A stretch of 64,000 nucleotides of DNA from Bin55 sp009840545. GTDB lineage: Bacteria; Pseudomonadota; Gammaproteobacteria; Pseudomonadales; Azotimanducaceae. The notes below the pieces were generated by a model. It ran no database searches, was not told where the DNA came from, and was given only the letters and a program-made list of their open reading frames with translations. Within the stretch, counting starts at the first letter, position 1; each line of letters begins with the position of its first letter. The stretch spans positions 2,852,001 through 2,916,000 of the forward strand of contig OZ242357.1 of assembly GCA_965208815.1 (NCBI GenBank), in the 5' to 3' direction. The position numbers and the translations under genes are program-made. Positions 42,114 to 51,134 of the stretch are shown here, piece by piece.

Positions 42114-42330
42114 GGAATTTAGTCTAAACCGCTAGTCCGATACGGGATTGAGACAGGCAGTAGCACTGAACTTCATGGACTCATACGCAGAGAGCGCAAT
42201 CGCAATCGCCAACTAGAACACGTGCAGAAACGTCAATTTGTGATCACTTCCAATATCCGTCTTGGGCAATCATTGCATCAGCTAATTGTTTCTTGTCGAA
42301 AACGTTAGTGTGAAAGATAGTGGTAATTCG

Positions 42331-42906
42331 CTAAGGAACAATTTGTTGCGCCCTCCACGATTCCTCAACTCGTTCAAACAGAGTTCTTACGTGAAGTCCG
42401 TCGGACTGGTCAAGCAGTAACCGTTCAACGCTGTGCACCGGTTCAAAATAAAATCCCTTTGCAGTCATTGGAGCAACCCGGGGAACCGGCATTTCTTCTA
42501 GCAGACTCAGGAGCTGCTCTCGGTTCCGGGCTGAGGAACTCTGAGGGAAAGTCTCGTACAAGTAGTCAAGCTTCTTTGAGACGTCGGGTCGCTTCTGCCA
42601 CATTTCTTGCACAATTTCAGTGGCCATTGGGCGCAACTCGGTTTGAACTCGATATTGCACCCCTATCGACTCAAAGTACATCAAGATCGATACAGTCGAA
42701 GAATTACCGACCTGTTGGCACTTTGGGCTTGAACCGTTCGCGAAGATTCCCATACATCCTTCAACATCTCGAAGTACAAGAGTCCGAACCTCGGGATTAC
42801 CGTCCTCGTTTACCGTAGCCAAGAAACATCGATCGCGTAGCGGGTCACCCAAACTAGCGGCGTGGGCGCGATCATCACTCAAAATTCGTAAGGGATCTGC
42901 GGTCAT
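42331..42906 (-). CDS. Pyridoxamine 5'-phosphate oxidase-like flavoprotein
   Basis: A 191-residue split-barrel FMN protein of the PNPOx family. Seen: CFLATVNEDGNPEVRTLVLR (FMN-contacting strand), GIFANGSSPKCQQVGNSSTV, VQYRVQTELRPM, and the C-terminal SVERLLLDQSDGLHVRTLFE, ending W-R-A-Q-Q-I-V-P, like the WxxxRLxP end of PdxH. The length is shorter than PdxH (about 215), mostly at the N-terminus. It may be a true PdxH or a general FMN-binding relative. It is a minus-strand gene next to a broken methyltransferase. Confidence 0.75.
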   Translation of the reverse strand: MTADPLRILSDDRAHAASLGDPLRDRCFLATVNEDGNPEVRTLVLRDVEGCMGIFANGSSPKCQQVGNSSTVSILMYFESIGVQYRVQTELRPMATEIVQEMWQKRPDVSKKLDYLYETFPQSSSARNREQLLSLLEEMPVPRVAPMTAKGFYFEPVHSVERLLLDQSDGLHVRTLFERVEESWRAQQIVP

Positions 42907-42954
42907 CGACTTGTCCTTAAAGAGACTAGATCAATAGCAACACGCGGTCCTATG

Positions 42955-43110
42955 TCAAGAGTCTTTGAACCTAGACTCCAGTAGTTCTCGAATTTTGGCC
43001 ACATCCCGTTGTTGCTCCGAGAGCTTGACCTCCATTTGAGGCAGTTCGTCGAGAATCCGATAGAGCAAGTACAGTACTCCAAGAAGCGCGAGGAAAATAA
43101 GAATAGTCAT
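42955..43110 (-). CDS. Small single-pass membrane protein, 51 residues
   Basis: The minus strand encodes a 51-residue protein with a strong N-terminal membrane segment, MTILIFLALLGVLYLLYRIL, then a charged helical, coiled-coil-like tail (DELPQMEVKLSEQQRDVAKI followed by RELLESRF). This architecture is typical of small inner-membrane proteins. No good Shine-Dalgarno is seen. It lies between the PNPOx-like gene and sixA on the same strand. Confidence 0.6.
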   Translation of the reverse strand: MTILIFLALLGVLYLLYRILDELPQMEVKLSEQQRDVAKIRELLESRFKDS

Positions 43111-43188
43111 GGGGATTCGTCTCGCAAAATGTCATGCTCTAATGATATGTTCGACTCTCTTAGTAGAGCCATTGGATTCTGCAGCCTG

Positions 43189-43701
43189 CTATCGAAACGA
43201 ACGTGGAACCACAAACTTTCGAACAATAGCCGATCGAAGGTTGAATTCATGCCAAGATCCAATGTGTTCCAAACACGCCATCGCCAGAGTCGGAAAAAAT
43301 TCGATCACATTGCGTGTCTTGCAAGCCCACAAGCACCGTTCGATAGTGGGCAAATGAGTAACAACCGCAACACTCGCTACGCTCTCCTCCAATTCTTGCA
43401 TCAGATATTCGACTTCTGAGGAACCAGCTGAGTAGAGAGCTGGAACGAGTTCGATCTCGACTTGTAGATTTTCATTGATTAGTTCGGCTGTCTGACGCGT
43501 TCGCAACGCATCACTAACCAGAAACATCTCCGGTGGGTTTTCAAACTTTGCAAGTTGCTTGGCCATGATGCCCCCATCCCGAAAACCACGCGGATTCAAG
43601 GGGCGTAGCATGTCTTCGACTCCGAACGGACGAGCGGACTTTGCGTGCCGAATAAGCCAAAGATACTTTTCGCGTTGTGGCTTTGTTTCCTGCTGTGTCA
43701 A
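43189..43701 (-). CDS. sixA: SixA-type phosphohistidine phosphatase
   Basis: A 170-residue histidine phosphatase. The catalytic RHG-type motif is LWLIRHAKSARPFG (His about residue 19), then the SixA-specific RPLNPRGFRDGGIMAKQL, SDALRTRQTAELI and VAVVTHLPTIERCLW with the second catalytic His. SixA dephosphorylates phosphohistidine on PTS-Ntr phosphocarriers in E. coli. The start could also be a few residues further in. It is transcribed divergently from the thiolase gene. Confidence 0.85.
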   Translation of the reverse strand: MTQQETKPQREKYLWLIRHAKSARPFGVEDMLRPLNPRGFRDGGIMAKQLAKFENPPEMFLVSDALRTRQTAELINENLQVEIELVPALYSAGSSEVEYLMQELEESVASVAVVTHLPTIERCLWACKTRNVIEFFPTLAMACLEHIGSWHEFNLRSAIVRKFVVPRSFR

Positions 43702-43782
43702 CTGAGGCTGCTTTCGATGTGAATTCGGTCGCTATTTCGACAATGGTAGCCTTATGCATTGTTGAATGCACAAAGAAAATCA

Positions 43783-44982
43783 ATGGGACTGAAAGGAACT
43801 GCCGCTATTGTTGGCTATGCGGAGTGGCCTCATGTTAGGCGCTATACCGACGAAAAGCGATTCACGATCGACCAGTGGGCAGAATTGACCAAGCTTGCGT
43901 TGGACGACGCGGAATTGTCGGTAGACAGAGTGAATGGAATCGTATGTAGCGAAATTCGCGAAGCCGACATGTTTACGCCAGCGACCATCGTCGAATATTT
44001 GGGACGTCCTGTTAATTTCGCTGAAAGAGTCGATCTTGGCGGTGCAAATCCGGTAGGCATGATTTGGCGAGCGGCGGCGGCAATCGAACTCGGCATTGCC
44101 GATGTCGTAGTTTGTGCAACACCCGGGCGTCCCATTCCATCTAATCCCAATCGAGGGCCAGTGGATCCTCGTCGATACTTTCAATCTTCGAGCCACAAGT
44201 GGGGTTCTCCGCAGGCAGAGTTTGAAATCCCCTTCGGCAATTTGGCTCAAAATTGCGGCTACGCAATGATTGCACAGAGATATGCAGCAGAATTTGGCTA
44301 TCAACCGGAAGCACTCGCCAAGTTGGTAGTCCACCAACGTGAAAGCGCCGCACTGAATCCGCTCGCGGCGTTCTACCAAAAACCAGTAACAACCGATGAT
44401 GTCCTATCAAGTCGAATGATCGCGGATCCATTGCGCATGCTTGAGATTGTGATGCCCGTTGCAGGAGGAGGCGGGGTTGTTGTGGCAAACAAAGAGATAG
44501 CAGACCAGTGCCCGCACTGTCCCGCATGGATTACTGGCTTTGGCGAACACTTAACGATGAAGACACCGACGTTCGCTCAAGATCTCTGTCGCTCACCTGT
44601 TGGTCCTGCGTCGGAGAAAGCGTTTGAAATGGCAGGGATTTCTCGGACGGAAATTGATGCATGTGAGATCTATGACTGCTACACCATTACTGTCTTGCTC
44701 ACCATTGAGGACGCAGGTTTCTGCAACAAAGGGGAAGGAATGCAGTTCATTCAAGAGCACGATTTAGGATTCGATGGAGACTTTCCGGTCAATACACACG
44801 GTGGTCAGCTTGGTATGGGGCAAGCTGGAGCCGCTGGCGGAATGACGCAAGTCATAGAAGGAGCACGGCAGATTATGGGCCGTGCCGATGACCGACAAGT
44901 CCGTTCCTGCCAGAACGTATATGTATCGGGAACCGGTGGAATCATGAGCGAACAAGCCGCACTTATCCTGCAAGGAAACTAG
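43783..44982 (+). CDS. Thiolase-family protein (SCP2/acetyl-CoA acetyltransferase-like)
   Basis: About 399 residues from ATG at 43783 (MGLKGTAAIVGYAEWPHVRR); an in-frame TTG at 43759 is less likely. It follows the SCP2-thiolase subgroup: GIVCSEIREADMFTPATIVE, LGGANPVGMIWRAAAAIELG, then CEIYDCYTITVLLTIEDAGF and NTHGGQLGMGQAGAAGGMTQ. The Cys of classical thiolases is not in its usual N-terminal motif, as is common for this subgroup. It is paired with a DUF35 protein one base downstream, the standard partner that stabilises or channels to such thiolases. Role is probably in acyl-CoA or steroid-like side-chain degradation. Confidence 0.85.
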   Translation: MGLKGTAAIVGYAEWPHVRRYTDEKRFTIDQWAELTKLALDDAELSVDRVNGIVCSEIREADMFTPATIVEYLGRPVNFAERVDLGGANPVGMIWRAAAAIELGIADVVVCATPGRPIPSNPNRGPVDPRRYFQSSSHKWGSPQAEFEIPFGNLAQNCGYAMIAQRYAAEFGYQPEALAKLVVHQRESAALNPLAAFYQKPVTTDDVLSSRMIADPLRMLEIVMPVAGGGGVVVANKEIADQCPHCPAWITGFGEHLTMKTPTFAQDLCRSPVGPASEKAFEMAGISRTEIDACEIYDCYTITVLLTIEDAGFCNKGEGMQFIQEHDLGFDGDFPVNTHGGQLGMGQAGAAGGMTQVIEGARQIMGRADDRQVRSCQNVYVSGTGGIMSEQAALILQGN

Positions 44983-44983
44983 G

Positions 44984-45403
44984 ATGGAATTCGAAAAACC
45001 ACTGCCGTTGCAATCTCCAGCAGCGATCCCGTTTTGGAAGGCGTTGCAGGAAGAAACCGTACTTCTTCAACAATGCGACGAATGCTCTCATTGGGTGTTC
45101 TATCCCCGCAATCACTGTCCTAGAAACCTAGGAAACTCCCTCACGTGGCGTGAAGTCTCGGGAGAGGGAGTTCTCTACTCCTACACAGTTGCTCGGCAAC
45201 CCACAGCCCCGCATTTTGCCGACGAAGTTCCTCAGCTCCTCGCAATAGTGGAGTTGAAGGAAGGGGTACGAATGACATCCACTATTGTTGGTGTTGACCC
45301 CAACGATCTTAAGGTCGGAATGCCGCTCGTTCCGTACTTTGATCATGTGACGGACGACGTTACGTTGCTACGATTTACTGTTAGGAACAGTAAACGCTCT
45401 TGA
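44984..45403 (+). CDS. DUF35 OB-fold/zinc-ribbon partner of the thiolase, with incomplete ribbon
   Basis: The 139-residue protein has an N-terminal helix (PLPLQSPAAIPFWKALQEE), a zinc-ribbon region and a C-terminal OB-fold (GVLYSYTVARQPTAPHF, LLAIVELKEGVRMTSTIVGV). The ribbon normally carries four Cys (CxxC...CPxC). Here I see CDEC and then HCPRN, so the fourth Cys is an Asn. Zinc binding may be weak or lost. The start is one base after the thiolase stop. Confidence 0.85.
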   Translation: MEFEKPLPLQSPAAIPFWKALQEETVLLQQCDECSHWVFYPRNHCPRNLGNSLTWREVSGEGVLYSYTVARQPTAPHFADEVPQLLAIVELKEGVRMTSTIVGVDPNDLKVGMPLVPYFDHVTDDVTLLRFTVRNSKRS

Positions 45404-45479
45404 CTCTGACTCCGGGACAGTAGATCTTGCCAGAAGTCTTGTGCCTCCCCGGCTGACCACCAAGCACTACTCTTGCCGT

Positions 45480-45923
45480 TCAAGCAACGACCGGGAGTAT
45501 CGGGACGCTATTGGTAGCGCTAGCTCAATATAGCGATCAACTGAAGGTTGGTATTGCAGAATTCGGAGTCGGTGATTTGATAGTCTCTTTTTCTCGCGAA
45601 CCGGGCGTTTTCCGCGATATGCGGCAAGGTCCGCTTGGCGACTATCGCGATGAACACACGCGGGAATTCCGTGACTACATGGAAACTAGAGACCCTCTCA
45701 ATTACGTTGCTCGAATCAAAGCGCAATGCTAATTGGTCAAGGGTTCAACAATCCGTGTTCTCCGCCACTAGAAAGCGAGAATTTCGCCGAAGCGTTGTCC
45801 GAATCTGGGGTTCCCGTTTGGTTCGTCCAAGCGAATAATGAAGGTAAGGGATTCGAAAAGAAGGAAAACCTCGATTTTTGGATGCGAACACTTGTGCACT
45901 TCCTTAAAGAGCACCTACTTTCT
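45480..45923 (+). pseudogene. 3' remnant of an S9-family (prolyl oligopeptidase-like) peptidase
   Basis: Coding begins without a start near TGSIGTLLVALAQYSDQLKV, which corresponds to the nucleophile elbow region (normally GSYGGY). It runs on to EYRDEHTREF-like DYRDEHTREFRDYMETRDPL then NYVARIKAQC and a stop at 45732. The next frame resumes at MLIGQGFNNP, SPPLESENFAEALSESGVPV, and ends with FWMRTLVHFLKEHLLS. One C lost from gcgccaatg would fuse them as KAPMLIGQG. The catalytic Asp (family GxND) reads N-N, and the catalytic His (family EGHGF) reads EGKGF. The 5' two-thirds are absent. It is a dead relic. Confidence 0.8.
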
Positions 45924-45991
45924 GAACAGCTGACGCTTCTTTATCCGAAATTGGAAGCACAGGCCCGTCCATGTGGTGTAGTTGCGTTTGA

Positions 45992-46723
45992 TCAACGACG
46001 CAATGTAAGTAATTTTTGCTTGGGCTTGAGCAACAGCACCAATCCCGCGCCCGCGACGAACCCTCCAATGTGTGCCCAGAAAGCGACACCACCTCTGTTA
46101 ACCGATCCTAGCTCGGGCAGCCCGGATAGTAATTGGGTAAGAAACCATATTCCAAGAATCAACACCGCTGGAACTTCGATGATTGCTACGAAAAAGAGTA
46201 GAAATAACAGAGACTTAACCCGTGTACGTGGATGCAGCACTATGTATGCGCCCATGACTCCTCCAATGGCTCCTGAAGCACCCACCATCGGAACTACACT
46301 CGACACATCCGTTGCAATTTGTGCCGCAGCGGCCGCCAACCCGCATGCAATGTAGAAGAACAAGAACTTGTAGCGTCCCAGACTGTTCTCCACGTTGTCC
46401 CCAAATATCCACAGGAACCACATGTTTCCAATGAGGTGGAGCCATCCTCCGTGCATGAACATTGACGTAATCAGTGTGTGAAGATCGGGGGACCCGTCAA
46501 ATCGGCAGACCAAGTTGGAAGTCAATTGAATTCCCTGGCCCGCCGATATGCGCCCGAGCAAATCACCACTTACGAGACCATACTTGCAGATCGATTCCAC
46601 AAACATGGGATTGAACCCAGCACCCTGCAGCCCCAGCCAGGCAAGTACATTTATTGCAATGAGCGAGTAGGTGACTATCGGAGTCTTGTCGACCGGATTG
46701 TGGTCGTAGAGCGGAATTAGCAT
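45992..46723 (-). CDS. Rhomboid-family intramembrane serine protease
   Basis: A 243-residue membrane protein with about six to seven helices. N-terminal MLIPLYDHNPVDKTPIVTYS is typical of bacterial rhomboids. Landmarks: FMHGGWLHLIGNMWFLWIFG (helix 2 with the HxxxN motif), the catalytic Ser in MVGASGAIGGVMGAYIV, and the catalytic His in FWAHIGGFVAGAG. It cleaves transmembrane segments in the inner membrane. Substrates unknown. Its 3' end lies close to the S9 relic, on the opposite strand. Confidence 0.9.
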   Translation of the reverse strand: MLIPLYDHNPVDKTPIVTYSLIAINVLAWLGLQGAGFNPMFVESICKYGLVSGDLLGRISAGQGIQLTSNLVCRFDGSPDLHTLITSMFMHGGWLHLIGNMWFLWIFGDNVENSLGRYKFLFFYIACGLAAAAAQIATDVSSVVPMVGASGAIGGVMGAYIVLHPRTRVKSLLFLLFFVAIIEVPAVLILGIWFLTQLLSGLPELGSVNRGGVAFWAHIGGFVAGAGLVLLLKPKQKLLTLRR

Positions 46724-46904
46724 CGGGCGTTAAGCCTCGTCGAAGATCATGATCGCTCCCGCGCGTATCCCGATCCTCGAATGCAGTTTAGGTGCAGAAC
46801 AGGACATTATTTCGATCTATCGAACTTGAACGTAAACACACACGTTTCCGCGTCAGTGGTGTCTGTTTAGATCCATTCAATTTCTGTGCCAACGCATTGA
46901 TTTG

Positions 46905-47969
46905 CTACTGCTTTGTTTGCTGCACGGAGTTGCGAGGAACACCAGGCTCAAGCAAATGAGCTATCCACTCCGTGGATTCGGATGTGCCAAAGGCAATTTT
47001 GGCAGTCATAGTGAGAGGTACAGAGAGCAACATCCCCACCGGACCGAACATCCAACCCCAAAATACCAACGATAAAAACACGACCAACGTTGAGAGACCC
47101 AGAGTACGACCAAGGAATCGAGGTTCGATGCCCGCTCCAATTCCAACGTTGATAACAACGTAGCCAATCAGTACGATGAACGCGGGACCATAGCCAAGTT
47201 GAACCATTGCGACTAATACTCCCGGGGTAGCAGCAATGAAACTGCCGATGTTCGGTATGTAGTTCAACAAGAACGCCAACAGACCCCACATAATCGCGAA
47301 ATCCACTTGCATGACTGTGAGCAAGAGTGTCACCAGAACTCCTGTCAGGAGGCTGGTGGTGGACTTGATCGCAATGTATCGATTCAGCGTGGAGCCAAAC
47401 TGATTCAGCCATTCAATCTCCATCTCTCTGTCAGATAGGAATGTGCGCAGCTTTTTGGGCCATTCCGTAGCTTCCGCCAGAATGAAGATCACCGTCAGGA
47501 GAATCAGAAAAAAGTTTGAAAGCACTTGCCCAATCCGTCTAATTGCAGCGCCCGCAAAGTTAACGACCTCATCGGTATTGAACAAGGTTGTTACGGTGTC
47601 CTCGGAAATGGGCAATCCGAGCCTATCACCGAAATTCGCGACGTTGTTGATCAGTTCCCTGACTTTCTCGATATAGACTGCTTGTTCTGCCTGATATTCT
47701 CGAAAGGTCTGAAGTACCACCAAGCCAAGTCCGGACAAGACAAGAACAACAGCAATTGCTACCAGCAAGACCGAAAGCCAATTCGGTACGCGATGTCTTG
47801 TCAGCCATTGGATGGGTGTGCTGGCAATGGTGGCGATGAACACGGCCAACAAGAAAGGCACGAGTAGGGACTGTCCTGCCTTCAATCCCGCCAAAATGAC
47901 TATAAGGGCGGCAATTATCAGCAGCATGTTCGTCGTTCGACGCGGAGCAATGGGTTCCCTCATTTCCAA
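46905..47969 (-). CDS. AI-2E/PerM-family transporter
   Basis: A 354-residue polytopic membrane protein of the AI-2E family, with about seven to eight helices. Landmarks: AGLKAGQSLLVPFLLAVFIA, TPIQWLTRHRVPNWLSVLLV, LLAFLLNYIPNIGSFIAATP and GRTLGLSTLVVFLSLVFWGW followed by MFGPVGMLLSVPLT. Members include TqsA and Na+/H+ antiporters; substrate specificity varies. The start overlaps the upstream nitrilase stop by 10 bases, so it is the last gene of the argC run. Confidence 0.9.
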   Translation of the reverse strand: MEMREPIAPRRTTNMLLIIAALIVILAGLKAGQSLLVPFLLAVFIATIASTPIQWLTRHRVPNWLSVLLVAIAVVLVLSGLGLVVLQTFREYQAEQAVYIEKVRELINNVANFGDRLGLPISEDTVTTLFNTDEVVNFAGAAIRRIGQVLSNFFLILLTVIFILAEATEWPKKLRTFLSDREMEIEWLNQFGSTLNRYIAIKSTTSLLTGVLVTLLLTVMQVDFAIMWGLLAFLLNYIPNIGSFIAATPGVLVAMVQLGYGPAFIVLIGYVVINVGIGAGIEPRFLGRTLGLSTLVVFLSLVFWGWMFGPVGMLLSVPLTMTAKIAFGTSESTEWIAHLLEPGVPRNSVQQTKQ

Positions 47970-48784
47970 CTACCTCGATTTTGCAAGCTTGGAAGTTCAG
48001 CGCGGATTCGATCTACTTCGTCGGGATCGATCTGTGCGATACCAACGTCGTTTTGCGCCTCGGCACACTCCGCCACAATGTTCCCCCACGGATCTGCAAC
48101 CAAGGCATGTCCAAACGACTTTCTGCCCCGATGGTTGTGATCTCCAAATTGCGCCGCAGCGATGACGTACGCTTGACATTCGATGGCTCTAGCGCGCAGC
48201 AGTACATGCCAGTGCCTTCGTCCGGTTGATCTCATGAATGCAGCTGGAATCGCAAGGGCAATCGCTCCGCGATCCACCAAATCTTGGTACATCGTGGGAA
48301 AGCGCACGTCATAACAGACGCTTAATCCAAGAACCCCAAACGGCAATTCAGTCGTGACTAGCTCGTTTCCAGGTGATGTGCTACGCGACTCCAACATGCG
48401 AGTTCCATCCGACAAGTCAACATCAAACAAGTGAATTTTTCTGTAGGCTGCAGCAGTTTCTCCGTCAGGAGTGATATGCAAGCAGGTGTTGTGCGCCCTA
48501 CCATCTTTAGCAAGTTCTGGATATCCTCCAGCAACCAAATGAATTTCGTGTGTTCGTGCTAGATCTTGGCAACATGTCAAAATTGGTCCAGGGTTGTCGA
48601 GAGTCTCCAAGTGGTTTTTTATCCCTCGATCCGATCCTATGTATGCAAAAGCCTCGGGGAGAAAAACAACCTCAGCTCCTTGATCGGACGCTCGAGCAAC
48701 CAAGTCCCTACACACTGTTAAGTTGGAAGGTACGTCTGCATTAGCACAAAGTTGTGCAATTCCAATTGTTGTCTTCTTCGTCAT
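47960..48784 (-). CDS. Carbon-nitrogen hydrolase (nitrilase superfamily, Nit1-like)
   Basis: A 274-residue hydrolase with the intact Glu-Lys-Cys triad: Glu in EVVFLPEAFAYIG, Lys in AYRKIHLFDVD, Cys in GLSVCYDVRFPTMY. The segment GHALVADPWGNIVAECAEAQ is typical. The branch resembles Nit1/Nit2 proteins, which deamidate deaminated glutathione or omega-amides. It is nine bases downstream of the aminotransferase gene; aminotransferase plus omega-amidase pairs occur in transamination salvage. That link is inferred from neighbours. Confidence 0.9.
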   Translation of the reverse strand: MTKKTTIGIAQLCANADVPSNLTVCRDLVARASDQGAEVVFLPEAFAYIGSDRGIKNHLETLDNPGPILTCCQDLARTHEIHLVAGGYPELAKDGRAHNTCLHITPDGETAAAYRKIHLFDVDLSDGTRMLESRSTSPGNELVTTELPFGVLGLSVCYDVRFPTMYQDLVDRGAIALAIPAAFMRSTGRRHWHVLLRARAIECQAYVIAAAQFGDHNHRGRKSFGHALVADPWGNIVAECAEAQNDVGIAQIDPDEVDRIRAELPSLQNRGSWK

Positions 48785-48793
48785 GAAATCGAC

Positions 48794-50041
48794 TTAGCCG
48801 TTCTCTTGGCGAGCAGCAGCAAGACGTACACAGGTTCCCAGAACATCCATCGCGCTCTCGACTTCTGGCAAAGAAGCAAAAGTCGGCGCAATACGGATGT
48901 TGCGATCATCCGGGTCATTTCCATAGGGAAATGTTGCACCAGCGGGCGTCAAAGATAACCCAGCATCCTTTGCCAATTGCACCACAGTGGATGCGAGTCC
49001 GGGTTTTACGTCCAAGGAAACAAAATACCCACCAGTCGGTTGCGTCCATGTCGCAATTCCGCGATTCCCAAGGGTCTCTGCCAAGCCTGTTTGGACAGCT
49101 TCGAACTTCGGACGCAAAATCTGTGCGTGTCGCGCCATGTGCTCGAGCAATCCTTCACTCCCGCCAAAAAATCGTGCATGTCGCAGTTGATTGACTTTGT
49201 CGAATCCCACAATCATGGGAAACAAGTAGTCGTCGAAGCTATCGAGAACGGCATCCGATCCTCCAACAAAAGCAACGCCCCCTCCTGCAAAGGTGATCTT
49301 TGAAGTCGAAGCGAATTGAACAATGCGATCCTGGGTTCCATGTTCTCTTGCTCGTTGGTCGATGCAGTCTAGTTCAAGATTTGGACTGAGAAAATCATGA
49401 ATTGCATACGCATTGTCCCAAAGCACATAGAACGGAGATTCTGGGTTTCCATTTCTCAATGCAGGCAACGCAGCAAGACGATCAACGGTGTCCGAGCTAT
49501 AGGTGCATCCCGTTGGATTGGAGTGCTTGGGTACACACCAGATGAAGCTCGTGGATAAGTCGTTCCGAACAAGCTCTTCCACCTTATCCATGTGCGGTCC
49601 AGCATCGGTTAGCTGAACGTTAATCATGTCAATGCCCAGACGTTCAGTCAACGTGAAGTGCCGATCGTATCCGGGTACCGGACAAATTGCTGAAATCGCA
49701 GATTTCTCACCAAGCGGAGGTCCTGCGATACCTCTGTCAACAAGCTGGTCCACAGTGAAATACATCAGCTGGAGGCTCGAGTTTCCCGCAGCAATAACAC
49801 TGTCTGGAGAAAGTCCTAGTAGATGCCCACCAATTTCTCGAATTTCCGGAATTCCACGTAGTCCACCGTAGTTTCGTACGTCTGTGCCATCTACAGCTTG
49901 AAAATCGCCTTCGAGGACGCCGTCCAGCTCATCACACAAGTCCAACTGCTCACTACCTGGTTTCCCTCGCGTGAGGTTGAGTGACAGCCCTTGAGAACAG
50001 AGCTCTCTGTAGCTCTTTTCTAGCAGCTCGAGCTCGTTCAT
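48794..50041 (-). CDS. Aspartate aminotransferase, class Ic type
   Basis: A 415-residue fold-type I PLP enzyme. The start LCSQGLSLNLTRGKPGSEQLD and NYGGLRGIPEIREIGGHLLG, then AAGNSSLQLMYFTVDQL match the Asp_aminotransf family, whose characterised member is the C. glutamicum aspartate transaminase. ICPVPGYDRHF, SNPTGCTY and the PLP-lysine region QFASTSKITFAGGGVAFVGG are present. It overlaps the argC stop by four bases, which suggests it supplies the transamination step of a pathway with ArgC or makes aspartate. The exact role is inferred. Confidence 0.85.
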   Translation of the reverse strand: MNELELLEKSYRELCSQGLSLNLTRGKPGSEQLDLCDELDGVLEGDFQAVDGTDVRNYGGLRGIPEIREIGGHLLGLSPDSVIAAGNSSLQLMYFTVDQLVDRGIAGPPLGEKSAISAICPVPGYDRHFTLTERLGIDMINVQLTDAGPHMDKVEELVRNDLSTSFIWCVPKHSNPTGCTYSSDTVDRLAALPALRNGNPESPFYVLWDNAYAIHDFLSPNLELDCIDQRAREHGTQDRIVQFASTSKITFAGGGVAFVGGSDAVLDSFDDYLFPMIVGFDKVNQLRHARFFGGSEGLLEHMARHAQILRPKFEAVQTGLAETLGNRGIATWTQPTGGYFVSLDVKPGLASTVVQLAKDAGLSLTPAGATFPYGNDPDDRNIRIAPTFASLPEVESAMDVLGTCVRLAAARQENG

Positions 50042-50973
50042 AAAGTCAATCCGGTTTCTTCAGGTATTCCTAGCATAAGGTTGAGATTTTGCACTGCAGC
50101 CGATGCCGCTCCTTTGCCGAGATTGTCCAACCGAGCAGTGATGGATACCTGTCGATCGTGACCAAATGCCATCAAGTCCACCCGATTGGTACCGTTGCAA
50201 GATTGCGGAGAAAGAAATCCCCCGTCAGATGTTTCCGTTTCAGAGTCACAGATTCGAACGAAAGGTTCTTGTGCGTATCTCTTGCTATAGACATCCAAAA
50301 TGGACTGCGGTGCGGAATAGTCGTTCAATTCGTCAGCAAACAAAGGAGTTTGAACCAACATTCCACGGTAGAAAGCACCAACCATGGGTTCGAACAACGG
50401 TGACTGTTCAAGTCCGGAGTAGACCCTCATTTCGGCCAAGTGCTTATGCTGCAGCGCAGTAGCATAGGGACGGCTTTCCTCCGTAAATGCTTTTCTCGTC
50501 TCGTACTTCTCGATGAGCTTCTTCCCACCACCCGAGTAGCCAGAGAGCGCGTGTGTTCGAAGCAAACTATTGGTCGAAAGAAGGCCTTCATCAAGCAATG
50601 GGCGAATGGACAACAAAAATCCTGTGGGATAGCAACCCGGATTGCTAACCAATCTGGCAGTCGAAATCTTCTCACGTTGGCCAGAGTCAAGTTCCGGCAA
50701 TCCGTAGACCCAATCAGCGTTTGTTCGATGAGCCGTGCTGGCGTCCAAGAACCGTGTAGTAGACGACAATTCAACAGCTTCGCGAGAGGCTTCGTCCGGC
50801 AAACACAATACGACCACATCAGCTTGTTCGTACATTTGCCGTTTGCAATCCACGTTCTTGCGCAGATCCGAGCGGATCTGAAGCAGGTTCAGGTCTCGTC
50901 GAGACTCAAGACACTGCCGAATTTCGATGCCCGTCGTGCCCTCCGCACCATCGATAAAGACTTGGTGAGGCAT
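50038..50973 (-). CDS. argC: N-acetyl-gamma-glutamyl-phosphate reductase, type 2
   Basis: A 311-residue enzyme of arginine biosynthesis. N-terminal HQVFIDGAEGTTGIEIRQCL is the NADP-binding motif of the short (type 2) form. The catalytic Cys lies in RLVSNPGCYPTGFLLSIRPL. SGYSGGGKKLIEKYE and the histidine of LQHKHLAEMRVYSG are further hallmarks. First gene of a minus-strand run: argC, aminotransferase, nitrilase, AI-2E exporter, all overlapping or nearly so. No ARG-box-like element was identified upstream. Confidence 0.95.
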   Translation of the reverse strand: MPHQVFIDGAEGTTGIEIRQCLESRRDLNLLQIRSDLRKNVDCKRQMYEQADVVVLCLPDEASREAVELSSTTRFLDASTAHRTNADWVYGLPELDSGQREKISTARLVSNPGCYPTGFLLSIRPLLDEGLLSTNSLLRTHALSGYSGGGKKLIEKYETRKAFTEESRPYATALQHKHLAEMRVYSGLEQSPLFEPMVGAFYRGMLVQTPLFADELNDYSAPQSILDVYSKRYAQEPFVRICDSETETSDGGFLSPQSCNGTNRVDLMAFGHDRQVSITARLDNLGKGAASAAVQNLNLMLGIPEETGLTL

Positions 50974-51134
50974 CTACTGCACTGAAAGGATCGAAATCAT
51001 GGTCGGATTGTAAGAAACCCCAGTATCTGATAATGCATCAGGGTGTGTCGAGAGAAACTCGTTATTTGGGTTGCTTCCCTGCAGGAACATACATTTTCAA
51101 AGGTCAATGGATTTGACAGGGAGGAAGAAAGTGA

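Noticed and set aside
42246..42330. 26 in-frame codons after the TAG stop of the PNPOx-like gene, ending QDGYWK
   Set aside because: PdxH-type proteins normally end at the WxxxRLxP-like motif, so readthrough is unnecessary; too short to defend as a gene.
45924..46355. Extension of the S9 relic frame beyond HLLS
   Set aside because: It is antisense to the rhomboid gene and has no family similarity; it is open only because the original stop was lost or shifted.
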